Below, piece by piece: positions 13,101-23,679 of a DNA stretch of 64,000 bases (within the stretch, counting starts at the first letter, position 1; each line of letters opens with the position of its first letter). Made by a program: the position numbers and the translations under genes. The DNA is from Ryuthela nishihirai. Its lineage: Eukaryota; Arthropoda; Arachnida; Araneae; Heptathelidae. Below the pieces are notes generated by a model. That model did not search any database, had not been told where the DNA came from, and saw nothing but the letters and a program-made list of their open reading frames with translations. The DNA lies in contig JAWZYU010000058.1 in the NCBI GenBank assembly GCA_038380435.1, positions 1,240,001 through 1,304,000 on the forward strand, read 5' to 3'.

Positions 13101-13878
13101 TTTCAATTTGATTAAAAAAAATATTATAATCACATGTATCGGGATTAGGAGAATTTTGAATCAGAAGATTATGAAATTGATACCAATTGTTAAGTTTAAC
13201 TATTTTCTTATCCGTAATTTGGAATTTAGAAGAGATTAAAATGGGGTGGTGGTCACTACCTCTTGTATCTTGGAGGAGTGACCAAGAAAATTTATTATAT
13301 AATTCGGGTGAGCAAAAAGATAGGTCAATAATTGATCTATTATTATTTTGATTTTCATGAGTAGTTAGTTTTTCATTTAAGATAATAAAATCATTTTTTA
13401 CTATGAAATTGTTTAAATGAACTCCTGCTCTATTTATATGATAGGAATGCCAAGCATAGTGGTGCGAATTGAAATCTCCAACAAAAAATAGTGGAGGTGA
13501 AACTTGATCAAGAATTTCAGAATAAATTGATTCGTTAATGAACTTGTACGGGTTATAAATATTAATTAAAGTAAATTTAAATTTTTTTAGTAAGATATCA
13601 AGCGCAATAATTTCTAGATCTGGATTATTTACAGTAATGTTTCTAATTTTATGTTTGATGGTTCTCCTAACATAGAATCCAACTCCTTTGGAATTTTCGG
13701 AGGCAAAGTGAGAATAGAAAATGAAGGAAGAAATTCGAGTATTTTTTTAGTAAAAATTTCCTGAAGTGCTACAACACTTAATTTCTTGTACTTACCGAGT
13801 AAGACAATTTCTCCTTTTTTACATACAATTCCTCTGCAATTCCACTGTAAAAAAATAAAGTCATTGGAAGAATTATAT
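10186..13878 (-). pseudogene. Non-LTR ORF2: endonuclease, reverse transcriptase, RNase H
   Basis: This polyprotein nicks the target and copies its own RNA there. In order on the minus strand: an APE-type endonuclease with LQWNCRG (about 13830), VALQE (catalytic Glu), FFVGDFNSHHYAW and GSDHHPI (about 13250-13500); RT in 12865-11894 with YRPISLLS, FFDLSLAFDSIW, TQGSILSPTLFN and FADD; RNase H in 11973-10186 with YTDGS (residue 310), AET (347), YTDSK (372) and GNEIAD (426); and a C-terminal CX2CX7HX4C knuckle (523-539). Breaks: frameshifts near 13740, 12880 and 11920, the last just after FADD. Its start overlaps the end of ORF1. The same lesions occur in the second copy, so decay preceded duplication. 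Confidence 0.9.
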
Positions 13879-15451
13879 CTTGAGATTTATGATGATGTCT
13901 TCCAATATAGAATATTCATCTTCAGTGTTACAAATATATCGACACAACTGAAGAATTAAGTCAATAATTAAGTTTCTAGAGATGTTATCATTGCTTATGT
14001 TGTTTTCTATGCTTGAAGGATATTGTAAAATTTTTTTGGGATTTTTAATATGAAGAGATCTTTGGGCTACTTGAGCATAAGTGTTTTGATTAGTAGCACT
14101 AGTTGATGGTTGACGTTCAGAAGACTTTTGCTTTGACACTGTTGGAGCAAGATTTTTTATCTGTGTCTGCAATTTTTTAGGTTTGATTTTTTCAATAGGT
14201 TTGGTCAAAGGGCTTCCTTCTTCATCAATTATGTTTTCAATGACAAATTCCTTTTCTTTTTCATGAATAGGTGATTGTTGACTAATTTCATTACATGAAT
14301 GAATGTCAATTACTTTTCCTATTACTTCCTTATGAGATTTGAATGGTTGTTGCTTAAGTGGTGGAGTGATTTTTTCAGAATTTGAAGATCTTTGAGCCAA
14401 AGCTTGTTTAAAAGCAACATTCCAGGAACATTCATGTAATTCCTGGATTCTTTTAGCACGGCATGCTACACGTTTTATAGGGCAGGCATAATATGTCGAT
14501 GGATGATCGCCTGAACAATTTGGACAGCAGAGTGTTTTTGAAGTACAATTCTTATAATAGTGTAGACCTGAGCATCTTTTGCATCTAGGTTTTCCTCGAC
14601 AACCAGTGCCAGTATGTCCAAACCTGTTACATCTAAAGCACAAGGGAGGAGGGAAAAAGTAAGGTTTGACTTTGATCCTTGAAAGGCCAACATAAACAAA
14701 TTTTGGCAGTGTGTCTGAGTCGATTTTAAAAACCACATTGTCCGTTGGATCTTTAACAATGATGGTATGATTTGAATTTGGAGAAAATCTGTTCATCCTC
14801 CTTACAGAAAAAATTCTATATTTATTAAGTTCTTTTAACAGAATGTCATCCGTATATTTTGTATTTACTCGCTCCATGATTCCAAGGAGAAAATCGTTTT
14901 GAGGGAATCGATACTCTACTTTCGTGGTTAATAAATTTTTGTCAATTCAGTTAATTCATTGTCCGTGTCTGGGAAAATGATTAAGTCACCCTTTCTTGTA
15001 AAATGTCCTCTGAAGTCCTTTTGAAATCGGTTGAAGAAATAATCTGTCACCTTCGTGTCATCAAGGTCACTAAGTTTTGGATTTTTATTGTAGAAAATAA
15101 TGGGTGATATATTTTCTTCTGCTTGTAATTCATCATTTGTTGTTGATTTAATTGGGATTTCCTCTTCATCAGATGTAGTTCAGATTCATTTTGTAGAATA
15201 ATAATTTCTTTAGTATGTTTCTTTTTCTTTTTTTTCTTTTTTTGTTGGAGCAAATCACTAAAAATTTCATTATTAACTTCAATTTTATTGATGTCATTTG
15301 AAGAATAGCTTCTATATAAATTTGAAAGTTCCATTTTTTTTATGTGCTTTTCTAGCTTATTAGTTTGTGCCTTTTCACTTGACTTGATTGGGACGCCTTC
15401 CGTCTTTTTCAATTTAACGTTGGGCTTTCTGCTCTTTCCCAATTTAGGCAT
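13873..15451 (-). pseudogene. Non-LTR ORF1, gag-like nucleic-acid-binding protein (frameshifted)
   Basis: ORF1 proteins coat the element RNA and assist integration. The N-terminal 134 codons (15451-15047) are basic with a nine-Lys run. The main piece (14877-13873, 334 residues) has a basic region, then three zinc knuckles: CX2CX4HX4C (80-93), CX2CX3HX4C (99-111) and CX2CX3HX6C (118-132), with a low-complexity C-terminus. Reading frames between about 14900 and 15047 can be followed but shift once, so the gene is broken. Knuckle spacing is that of arthropod jockey/X-type gag proteins. Confidence 0.88.
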
Positions 15452-15568
15452 TACAACTTCTTACCAAAAAGTTACCAAATTAACTTCACAAAAGTTAAGA
15501 AGCAAATAACAAACAGGGCCAAATTTGGCACATCCGATCGCAATCAAATCCCGAATCGGAATCTCCTC

Positions 15569-15582
15569 TCTCTATTACGTAG
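15569..15582. repeat. 14-bp target-site duplication, right copy
   Basis: TCTCTATTACGTAG, the partner of 9988-10001; it also encodes part of the split Tigger transposase. Confidence 0.95.
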
Positions 15583-15633
15583 ACGATCTAATATTTTAAT
15601 TTTTGTTTCTAAAGAAATAACTTTTCTTTTCAT
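15569..15633 (-). pseudogene. Tigger transposase N-terminal fragment, split off by retrotransposon
   Basis: The minus strand reads MKRKVISLETKIKILDRLRN, the usual start of Tigger/jerky-like transposases, from an ATG at 15633. The codons run into the 14-bp target-site duplication (15569-15582); the same codons at 9988-10001 continue in frame into the helix-turn-helix. The two pieces are therefore one gene split by the retrotransposon. This reading-frame continuity supports the insertion boundaries independently. Confidence 0.88.
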
Positions 15634-15817
15634 TTAATTCCTTTTTAAACCTTTTGGCATTATAAAACCTTTAAAGATTTACGTAAATTATAAAAACGCC
15701 AGAAAAACTATAAATGTTGGAAACTTACCAGTAGATATTTAAATAATAGAATAAAAAACGCACAATGATGTAAAGCTTTGCTGCTAAAATGATATTGCAC
15801 TACTTCACATGAACCAG

Positions 15818-16676
15818 ATAGCTAAAGGATATATGGTGTGTAATAATTTTTGAATTTATAGTCAGATTGACAATCTGATTCTTTATAGTCATCAGCTCAT
15901 ATTATATAATCAGATTCTATGGCAGAGGTGTAGATTAGGTGTAGATTAGGTTCGAAAATATCGAATTTTTCACCAAAATATCAGTTTGAAAGCTGTTTTG
16001 TGGACGCTTAGAACAGAGCTACAAGCTCTGTTCTGATGGTTTATTTCCATCAAGGCGTGATATGAAATGACGTTCTCTGTATAAAAAAAACTTTCACTGC
16101 ATAGAATTTTGAAAAAAAAAATTGAGTTATGAATCAAAATAACTGTTCTAGCGCTGTTTTTTACGCATATCACATACGTAAAAGCTACATGGTGTGTAAT
16201 AAATTTTGATTTTACCGTCAGATTCCCAACCTAATGCTTTATATTCATCAATTCGTATTATATAATGAGATTCTATGGCTAAAGCTACTCCTATGCCAAC
16301 AACTTTTGAATTTACAGACAGAGTGACAAACTGATGGTTTGTTTCCATCAAGGCGTGATATGGAATGACATTATATGCCTTAAAAACATTTCAAAACTTA
16401 GATTTTAAAAAAGAAATCAATAGATGCATTAAAATAGCTGTTTTAGCGCTGTTTTCGTCGCATAAAACATAGGTAAAAGCTATATGATGTATAATAACTT
16501 TTGATTTTAACATCAGATTCACAATTTATTTACATCAACTCGTATTGTGTAATGAGATTCTATGGCTAAAGTATAGTTTAGGTGCATAGAGTTTCGAATG
16601 TATCGAATAACTCACCAAAATATCAGTTTCAACACTGTTTCAAATGCATAAAACAGAGCAAAAAGCTTTTCCTGGG
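15818..16676 (-). repeat. 390-bp satellite array, reverse segment
   Basis: Satellite as the reverse complement, starting ATAGCTAAAGGATATATGGTGTGTAATAA, directly against the truncated 5' end of the Tigger element. Left of Tigger the satellite is forward, so Tigger does not simply interrupt one array. Ends at about 16676, where a truncated SINE follows. Confidence 0.88.
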
Positions 16677-16950
16677 CCCACGGTCAGTAGGGGACACCGA
16701 TGGGCTTGGAAAGGCCGCCGTCCGTCGGATGGGACGTTAAGCCGTGGCCCCGTGTGTGGGAGAGCCATACCCTATGCACGTTAAAGAACACGCTGGATGG
16801 CCTTGACGGGAGACTACCATCTGTCTCCCAACAGCTGTTCCAGTGGGTCCCCTCCCCCAACCTTCTCTGAGACTTCGGGGTCCATGTGACCTGGCCATTT
16901 AGCCCATTGTGTGCAAAAAGGCGCCGCTCAGAGGTAAAACAACCCAACTC
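16677..16950 (+). mobile_element. tRNA-derived SINE, family 1, 5'-truncated
   Basis: Begins GCCCACGGTCAGTAGGGGACACC and runs to the 3' end AGGTAAAACAACCCAAC. It lacks the tRNA head seen at 46571 and 20057. GC content is far above its surroundings. The left flank is satellite and the right flank a capsid-like pseudogene, which it truncates; I saw no target-site duplication. Confidence 0.85.
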
Positions 16951-17218
16951 TGTTTTCTATATAATATTGAGCTCTCTTAAAAATGTTGTACCCGTTATTA
17001 ACCATCGTAACTACATCATTGCCACCGATATCAGATCCATCTAATTTCAGTATTTTGCCTCTGACGTGCATATAACTGTTGTGCGGATGTAGGAAAACGT
17101 CAATATCTTTGGTATATATTTTGTATTTTTCGAGATTTTTAACATTAACATTGGTTTTCCGATATTCTAAGTATTCATATTTTGTCGTGGAATTATCGTC
17201 TATTGAGTCTTCGAACAA
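16951..17218 (-). pseudogene. Jelly-roll major-capsid-like protein, N-terminal fragment
   Basis: The minus strand encodes about 88 residues rich in Asn/Tyr/Asp with IDVFLHPHNSYMHVRGKIL and VTMVNNGYNIFKRAQYYIE. I recognise the layout (a 'strand, HP..SY..V.GK, D..NNG..F' start) as that of virus-like major capsid proteins found integrated in many invertebrate genomes, probably Maverick/adintovirus-type. This is family recognition, not a database match. Only the N-terminus survives: the SINE at 16677-16950 replaces the rest. It lies downstream of, and on the same strand as, a penton-like pseudogene, which supports a structural gene module. Confidence 0.48.
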
Positions 17219-17395
17219 ATTCTAGTAAGTAGCTTCAACGTTCATCCTATACTTACTTTTTGATTATTAGGCCATTTCCGTATATTAACTGATTAAGAAT
17301 ATTTCTGCTCTTAGGGGATATTTTCTCGCTTTTTCAAACGATAGGCGACGGATTTGTATAAAATATTTTAATTCGCTTTCTCAGTATCTTCATTT

Positions 17396-17877
17396 TTATT
17401 TGGGTCTGATGTGCAACATATAAGTCACGTTTTCCTTGTTCAAGTCAATTACCTTATTGTTCTGATCGGTTACTTTCATTCTAACGTTGTAAATGTAATC
17501 AGTTTTATTCAGCGGTAAATATATGGGGAATAATGGATGTGTGTCTATTAAACTGCCAGGCGGTGTTTGAGGCACGAAACTGTACAACACGTCGCTCTTC
17601 TGTTTATTGAGATAGGAAGATTCGACTATAGAACAGTGAATCAGAATGCGATCGAGCCTCTCGTTATGTTAGGTGGGAACTTTCCTTCGTTTTTTGTTGC
17701 ATGATTGATTTTCGAATCGAATCCTAGTATTTCTCGTAACTGTCCATCAAAAAAATCTATTTTATATCCTCTTGCCATAACAAATCTTGATGTGGGGAGG
17801 TTGCTCTCTAGTATTATAAGGCTAGGATCCCCATAGATATTTTTCAAAACATCATTAAATCCGTCTATATCGTACAT
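17396..17877 (-). pseudogene. Penton/minor-capsid-like protein, frameshifted
   Basis: The minus strand from 17877 reads through LREILGFDSKINHAT; after a frameshift near 17655 it continues through RILIHCSIV, DVLYSFVPQTPPGSLID and IYLPLNKTDYIYNVRMKVTD to a stop after YMLHIRPK. The arrangement (LR..LGF early, a central Cys/Ile strand, PPG, then YLP.N and a final jelly-roll strand) is one I associate with the single-jelly-roll minor capsid protein of virus-like integrated elements. Length (about 160 residues seen) is short, so the N-terminus may be missing before the poly-G tract at 17897. Inference of role rests on remembered family features and on the neighbouring major-capsid-like fragment. 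Confidence 0.5.
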
Positions 17878-18720
17878 TCCATTAACCCTCCCCTTTGGGG
17901 GGGGGGGGGGTAGAAGTCATGGAGGAAATTGTTTAGAACCTGTGACACTCCCCATATCACAAGCTCTCATTTAACGCATGAAATTTGGCCCTGGCATTCC
18001 AAAGATATATCGAACAATCGTTTTCAAATATTTAGAAAATATAAAAGTATGAGAGATGCAAATGTTTTAAAGTCCCGCACCGCAATCTGCATAAATATTG
18101 CATTTAATAACAATTTATTTAGTCATAGAGTTCAAAAAGAACTCTTCTAGATTTTTACTTATCTTCCTATTGCTTTTCGCTTTGTCAGTTAGTCGGTTTG
18201 TAAGTTTGTCGGATTCTGGATTTCTCAAAATAGCTGTTTCATAATATCTTTCGAACGCAATGGCGGAACGAAATAATTTATGTGTCAAATGAAAGCTAGT
18301 GAAGCGGGGAGTGTCATAGGGTATAAAAAAATTGACCCCCACATGCGTTCCTTCCCCCTAAAAAAGGGGAAATATGAAAATTATTCTTAAACTATATCTC
18401 TAGAACACGAATGCCGAAAGTAACATGCGATACGTCAAATGATAGCTTCTGAGGCGGGGAATGCCACAGGCTATGAAACATTTACACCCCATGCTTTCTT
18501 CTCCCTGAAAAAGAGGATATGTGAAAGTCGTTCTACTATATCTTCCGAATGCGAGGGCTTACAGTTACGAGTTAAGTGCCAAATGAAAGCTCATATAATG
18601 ACCGTCGTAAATTATTTCGAAATTTGCATCCCCACTATTCCCCCTGTTAAAAAAGGGAACACCGGATTTTCCTGGTATTCGACTCTGACGAGTCATATCT
18701 GGAATTAAAGCTTGTGACAT
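17878..18720. repeat. G14 tract followed by degenerate ~150-bp tandem repeat
   Basis: A run of 14 G (about 17897-17910) is followed by about four degenerate units. Anchors are TGTCAAATGAAAGCTAGTGAAGCGGGG (18281), CGTCAAATGATAGCTTCTGAGGCGGGG (18433) and TGCCAAATGAAAGCT (18577), so spacing is 152 and 144 bp. Each unit also carries a C-rich then G-rich stretch (TTCCCCCTAAAAAAGGGGAA) able to form a small hairpin. No gene seen. Confidence 0.75.
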
Positions 18721-19027
18721 CTCCAAAGTCATGGGCTACCTCAAACACGACTGCAAAAGTCAGGAATCCTTTGAAGTCAATACGAACTCAGTGACTGATT
18801 GCACTAAATATAATATTTTTTCAATTTCCATTTTATTTTGCAATACAAAGGTGTTATGCTAGTTAATATAATACAATTCACATGAAACATAAAAGGGACA
18901 CTCTGTTACAAATTTAATACAGAATTTGACAAGACTGAGCAACTTAAGTAAATTACATTAAATAATTGTCGCAAATATATGATACACCAGTGTTTTAAGC
19001 ATTAAAAATATTAATGAGTTAAAGTAG

Positions 19028-19260
19028 TTAACAAACTATGTTTGAATGCAGAATACTTTTGGCTCCTTTAAAATTATTATCTAAATTATTCCAAACTTTC
19101 GCACCCCGATAGGTCAGTGATGCTTGTCCATAATTTGTTCTACATAATGGTAATTCTAGGTCAAGTTGCTGTAGACTTGAGTAATGATAACACTTCCTTT
19201 GGAAATTGATATCGTATTTTTTCAATCTAATAACACAGAATATAAATAACGCTAATTTAA
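19028..19260 (-). pseudogene. Non-LTR retrotransposon ORF2 C-terminal fragment
   Basis: About 65 residues with LPLCRTNYGQASLTYRGAK and VWNNLDN. The R.NYG...F/L.YRG...WN.L pattern is the common C-terminus of several non-LTR polymerases (CR1/L2-like). No RT core remains. The ~440 bp to its right (19230-19669) is AT-rich with nothing I recognise. Confidence 0.6.
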
Positions 19261-19681
19261 TTTGTATAGATCCGAAAGCTGTAGAATTTTGGATTTTTCA
19301 AAAAAAATTTAGTATGTGCATTAAAGTGTATATTATACAGAGTTCTCAAGAAGGTTTTTTGAAGATATAATAGCTTATTAATATTCTGATTACTTGTGTT
19401 ACCCTATATCGAAATACAATAATGCCGATGAGAATAAATAATACATATGTCTTTAGGTTTATTTTCTACGTTTTACTGCCAAATAGTAAAATATGTATTT
19501 TTTTAGTTTCTTAATTTATTTGTATCTTTTTCAATTATTTAATTCGTCATTACATTTAATAACTAAAAGGACACATCGCCTCTGACGCATATGAGAATCT
19601 CGTTTTCAAAGAGAAAGAAGTTTTTCCTTTCTTACCGTTTCATTTCTTAAAAGTTTTAATTTGAGCTAGCGGATGATGGGG

Positions 19682-20057
19682 TTGGGTTGGGTTGGTTTAC
19701 CTCTGAGCTGCACTTTTTTGCACACCATGGGCTAAATGGCCAGGTCACATGTACCCCGAAGGCTCAGAGAAGGTTGGGGGAAGGAACAGCTGTTGGGAGA
19801 CGGTAGCCTCCCTTCAAGGCCATACAGCGTGTTCTTTAACGTGCACAGGGTGTGGCTCTCCCGCACACGGGGCCACGGCTTAACGTCCCATCCGACGGAC
19901 GGTGGGCTTTCCTAGCCCATCGGTGTCCCCTACTGACCGTGGGCACGGTGGGGAATTTTGCGGAGATAAATCTCAACACTGACCCAGCTAGGACTCGAAC
20001 CTGGGAACTACAGATTATGAGCCTGGCGCACTATACCGACTGAGCCACCCCCGCTCC
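19682..20057 (-). mobile_element. tRNA-derived SINE, family 1, full length with 12-bp target-site duplication
   Basis: The reverse orientation carries the whole element: a tRNA-like head with B box (GGACTCGAACC on the plus strand, about 19990-20000) and A-box region near 20025-20045, the GC-rich body, and a (AACCC)n-like 3' tail at 19682-19692. It is flanked by CGGATGATGGGG at 19670-19681 and 20058-20069, differing on both outer sides, so the duplication is exactly 12 bp. Length 376 bp. Confidence 0.93.
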
Positions 20058-20300
20058 CGGATGATGGGGGAAAATGCAAAAACTATTTCGTTAGTAATTA
20101 TACAACATAAGAGTATTCGATTTTTCAATTCTTAAATCTCAAAAGTTGCATTTCCCACACCTCTCTCAGAAAAATCGGTAGATTATTGCTATCAGTGGAA
20201 TATCTGTTAAAAACCAGCACTAATTTTTCAAATTTCTATTTTTTACATTTTATTTGTAAAACTTGCTTTAAATTCTTTTCGGTGATCTGTAAAGATAGAA

Positions 20301-21066
20301 ATATATGTTACGGTAAACGTGAATAAACATAATCACCAATCATCTTGGTAAGTTTGATAAATTTCACTAAATTTCTCACTTTTACCGGCGATTATGTATA
20401 ATTCACAAATGAATTTGGTAAGTTTGATATATTCCTCGAGCTATAGGGTAAAAACCGTGAGAAACGCAATCTGACCTCTGAGAAACCAAAAAAAGACAGA
20501 AAAGATGAAAAAGACACTTTCCACCCCTAAAATGTAAAGTCTAAAACAGGAATCCGTTGTCCGAATTGTAAAAAAGGCTCAAAATTTTTAAGCCAGTGAG
20601 AACGAATTAGTAAAGACGGCCATGTTAATCCTAGACTGGCGATTATGCAATAATGTCCGGTAAATTTGATTAATTAAGTATGATTTATCATATTTACATA
20701 TAACATTATGCATAATCGCCAGTCTAGGATTAATATGGCCGTCTTTACTAATTCGTTCTCACTGGGCTTAAGAATGTTTGAGGCTTTTTTTATAATTCGG
20801 ACGACGTATTCCTGTTTTAGACTTTACATTTTAGGGGTGGAAAGTGTCTTTTTCACCTTTTCTGTCTCTTTCGGTTTCTCAGAGGGGAATTCAACTCGGG
20901 GAATGTATCAAATTTACAACTTCATTTGAGAATTACGAATAATCACCGGTAAAAGTGAGAAATTTAGTGAAATTTATCAAACTCGCCAAGATGATTGGTG
21001 ATTATGCATAATAACCAGCGATTATGCATAATCGCCGGATTATTCACTTTTACCATAACATATATA
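20301..21066. mobile_element. 766-bp foldback (long inverted repeat) element
   Basis: Left arm about 20301-20650 and right arm about 20706-21066 are imperfect reverse complements. Examples are GACGGCCATGTTAATCCTAG with CTAGGATTAATATGGCCGTC near the centre, and ATATGTTACGGTAAACGTGAATAA with TTATTCACTTTTACCATAACATAT at the ends. A ~55-bp AT-rich loop lies between. The right arm has an extra segment with the perfect 18-bp palindrome GCGATTATGCATAATCGC (21018-21035). ORFs in it are spurious. Superfamily unknown: no clear target-site duplication. Confidence 0.85.
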
Positions 21067-21333
21067 TTAAAAGCACAAAGTATTTGAAAAATACGATTTA
21101 TAATATTTCAGTAATACCAATCAAATAAAGAAGAGTTTTCTAATTATCATTTTCATTGCTTCCAATGGAAACTTTATGACGTTCACATTCCACCACCAAA
21201 ACCCCAAATTTTTCCACCGTTATTTGGCGCAGGTATGGTTTTCGGAAGATTTAAAAAGTGTGAATCATAACATTTTATAAATTCCTATCTAAACCAAAAA
21301 GAATTTTTCTTTTATCTCTAAAAACAAACAATC
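21067..21333. repeat. Degenerate dispersed repeat at the duplication junction
   Basis: Contains TTCCAATGGAAACTTTATGACGTTCACATTCCACCACC, whose diverged relative appears about 238 bp further on in the unduplicated continuation (39129). Copy 1 ends at 21332, followed by filler base C21333 and the second satellite start. No gene. Confidence 0.7.
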
Positions 21334-23003
21334 TTCAATATATTGAAAATTCCATGCACCTAAACTATACTTCAGCCATAGATTTTCATGACATAGTACG
21401 AATTGATGAATCTAGAGAATGAGGTTGTGAATCTGACTGTAAATTGAAAAGTTATTAAACACTATATCGCTTCTACCTATGTGTTATTCGTGGAAAACAG
21501 CTTTTTTGATACGAAAATTGATTTTTTTCAAAATTCTATACAGAGAAAATGTTTTTAAGGCATAGAGTGTCATTTTATATCACGCCTCGATGGAAATAAA
21601 CCATCAGATTTTCATTATGACTGTAAATTGAAACGTTTTTAGCAGAGGAATAGCCTATAGCTTGTGTTTTAGGCGTTAAAAACAGAGTTGAAACTGATAT
21701 TTTGGTGAATAATTCTATATTTTCGAAATTTTTTGCACCTAAACTATAGTTCAGCCATAGATTCTCATTATATAATACGAGTTGATGAATATAAAGCATC
21801 AGATTGTCATTCTGACTGTAAATTCAAAAATTGTAACATACCATATAGCTTTCACCTATGCGTTATGCGAGAAAACAACGCTAAAACAGCAATTTTAAAG
21901 CATAAATCGATTTTTTTCAAAATTCTATGTAGTCAAAATGTTTTTAAGGCATAAAATGTCCTTTTATATAACGCCTTGAGGGAAATTAACCATCAGATTA
22001 TCACTCTGACTGTAAATTCAAGAGTTGTTGGCACAGAAATAGCTGTTAGTTCTGTTTTAGGCGTTTAAAACAGCATTGAAACTGATATTTTGGTGAATAA
22101 TTCAATATTTTCCAAATTCTATGCACTTAATCTATACTTTAGCTATAGAGTCTCATTATAGGATACGAATTGATGAATATAAAGCATTAGGTTGGGAATC
22201 GGACTGTAAATTTGAAAGTTATTAAGCACCATACAGATGTTACCTATTTTTTATGGGTAGAAAACAGCGCTAAAACAGTTATTTTGATTCATAAATCGAT
22301 TTCTTTCAAAATTCTATGCAGTAGAAATGTTTTTAAGGAAAAGAATGTCATTTTATACCACGCCTAGATGGAAGTAAACTATCAGATAATCATTCTGACT
22401 GTAAATATAAAAGTTGTTTACAAAAAGAAATAGATTTTAATTCTGTTTTCGGCGTTTAAAACAGCATTGAAAGTGATATTTTTGTGAATAATTCGATATT
22501 TTCGAAATTCTATGCACCTAAACTATACTTTCGCAATACAATCTCATTATATAATACGAGATAATGAATATAAAGCATCAGATTATCAATCTGACGGGAA
22601 ATTCAAAAATTATTACACACCATATATCCTTTAGCTATGTTTCGCGCGTGGAAAACAGCGCTTAAACAGTTATTTTGATACATAAATCGATTTTTTTTTT
22701 CAAAATTCTATTTAGTGGAAATGTTTTTAAGACACAGAATGTCATTCTGTATCACGCGTTGAAGAAAATAAACCATGAGATTGTCAATCTTATTCTAAAT
22801 TGAAAAGTTGTTGGTACAGGAATAGCTTTTACCTCTGTTTTAAGGGTTTAAATCAGAGTTGAAACTGATATTTTGGTGAATTATTCGATATTTTCGAAAT
22901 TCTATGCACCTGAACTATACTTTATCCATAGCATCTCATTAAACATCACGAGTTGATGTAAATAAAGCATTAAATTGTGAATCTGACTGTAATATTAAAA
23001 GAT
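21334..23003 (+). repeat. 390-bp satellite, copy 2 of 3605-5274
   Basis: Second copy of the satellite segment. One substitution seen: T22127 where copy 1 has C4398. Confidence 0.92.
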
Positions 23004-23679
23004 TACGTGTCTGGGAAGCTATCGACTGATCTACCTCCCGTAGGGGAGAGTAGAATGGAGAATAATGATATTTTTGCCAAATGGAAGCTTGCACCGTGGG
23101 GAGGACCATCTACTCTACATTTTAGAAAGTTTTAGACCCGCTACAGATTTATACAGGTGGAAGCTAGAGCGATAAGACATTATTCTATGCCAAAGTTACG
23201 GTTTGTGGTTAGAGTAACTCGCCATTCGATTAAATATAGTTTTTAAAAATTTAGCTTTAGTAATGCGCGAAGTTAAATTAGAATAATATCTCTGTCCAGG
23301 ACACCAACTTTGTGATCCGGTGAAGCTGAAGCTAAATTCTGTCCCAATTGTGTTCCCCTTTTGTTCCGACTACTGGAGTTAAAAATCTGTGGTTTCTAGA
23401 GGATTTAACGTCGTGAACCTGTTGCATTTGTTCAAATACAGCCCATTCAGGAATTTCTTTCTTGCATGTTTGCACTTCTCAGAAATGGAATTTACGGCAC
23501 TTCAGAATACGATATTGATTTTATAAGTGATATTATTTCCGAGCCCAAGAATGTGTTAGTTGCTCGCTTGCAACAATATCTGTTAGTGTAATGAGATAAT
23601 AATAAGATACTATGTTAGTGTAATGTGATGTTAAGTATTGTTCTTATTGCAACTTACAAGGCGCAGCAGCCATTCAGGC
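23004..23679. mobile_element. Unidentified ~0.68-kb insertion, copy 2
   Basis: Identical as far as read to 5275-5950. Confidence 0.5.

Larger units (their letters stand above)
10002..15568 (-). mobile_element. I-group non-LTR retrotransposon (5.57 kb), complete insertion
   Basis: Bounded by perfect 14-bp target-site duplications TCTCTATTACGTAG (9988-10001 and 15569-15582). On the minus strand: a ~117-bp leader, ORF1 (15451-13873) and ORF2 (about 13878-10186), then a 184-bp 3' untranslated stretch. No poly(A) or simple-repeat tail is visible at the 3' end, unlike many LINEs. The gag-like ORF1 with three zinc knuckles plus endonuclease-RT-RNase H-zinc knuckle in ORF2 fits the I/R1/Jockey group; the exact clade cannot be settled here. 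Both ORFs are broken, so it is not autonomous now. Confidence 0.92.
8011..15817 (-). mobile_element. Tigger/pogo DNA transposon, interrupted by a non-LTR retrotransposon
   Basis: The left boundary (3' end of the element) starts CACCTATCCATCGATTTAC and continues GGTTCCGCACAAAACCGCG, the style of terminus known from Tigger elements. It abuts TA, the expected target site. Without the 5.57-kb insertion at 10002-15568 the element is about 2.2 kb, close to normal Tigger size. The right terminus is missing: the non-coding leader at about 15634-15817 runs straight into reverse satellite without a matching inverted repeat, so that end was lost by rearrangement. A possible splice donor (CTACTG|GTAAGT, minus strand, near 15730) lies in the leader. 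Confidence 0.82.

Noticed and set aside
12732..13239. Plus-strand ORFs of 66 and 68 codons
   Set aside because: Antisense to the retrotransposon ORF2.
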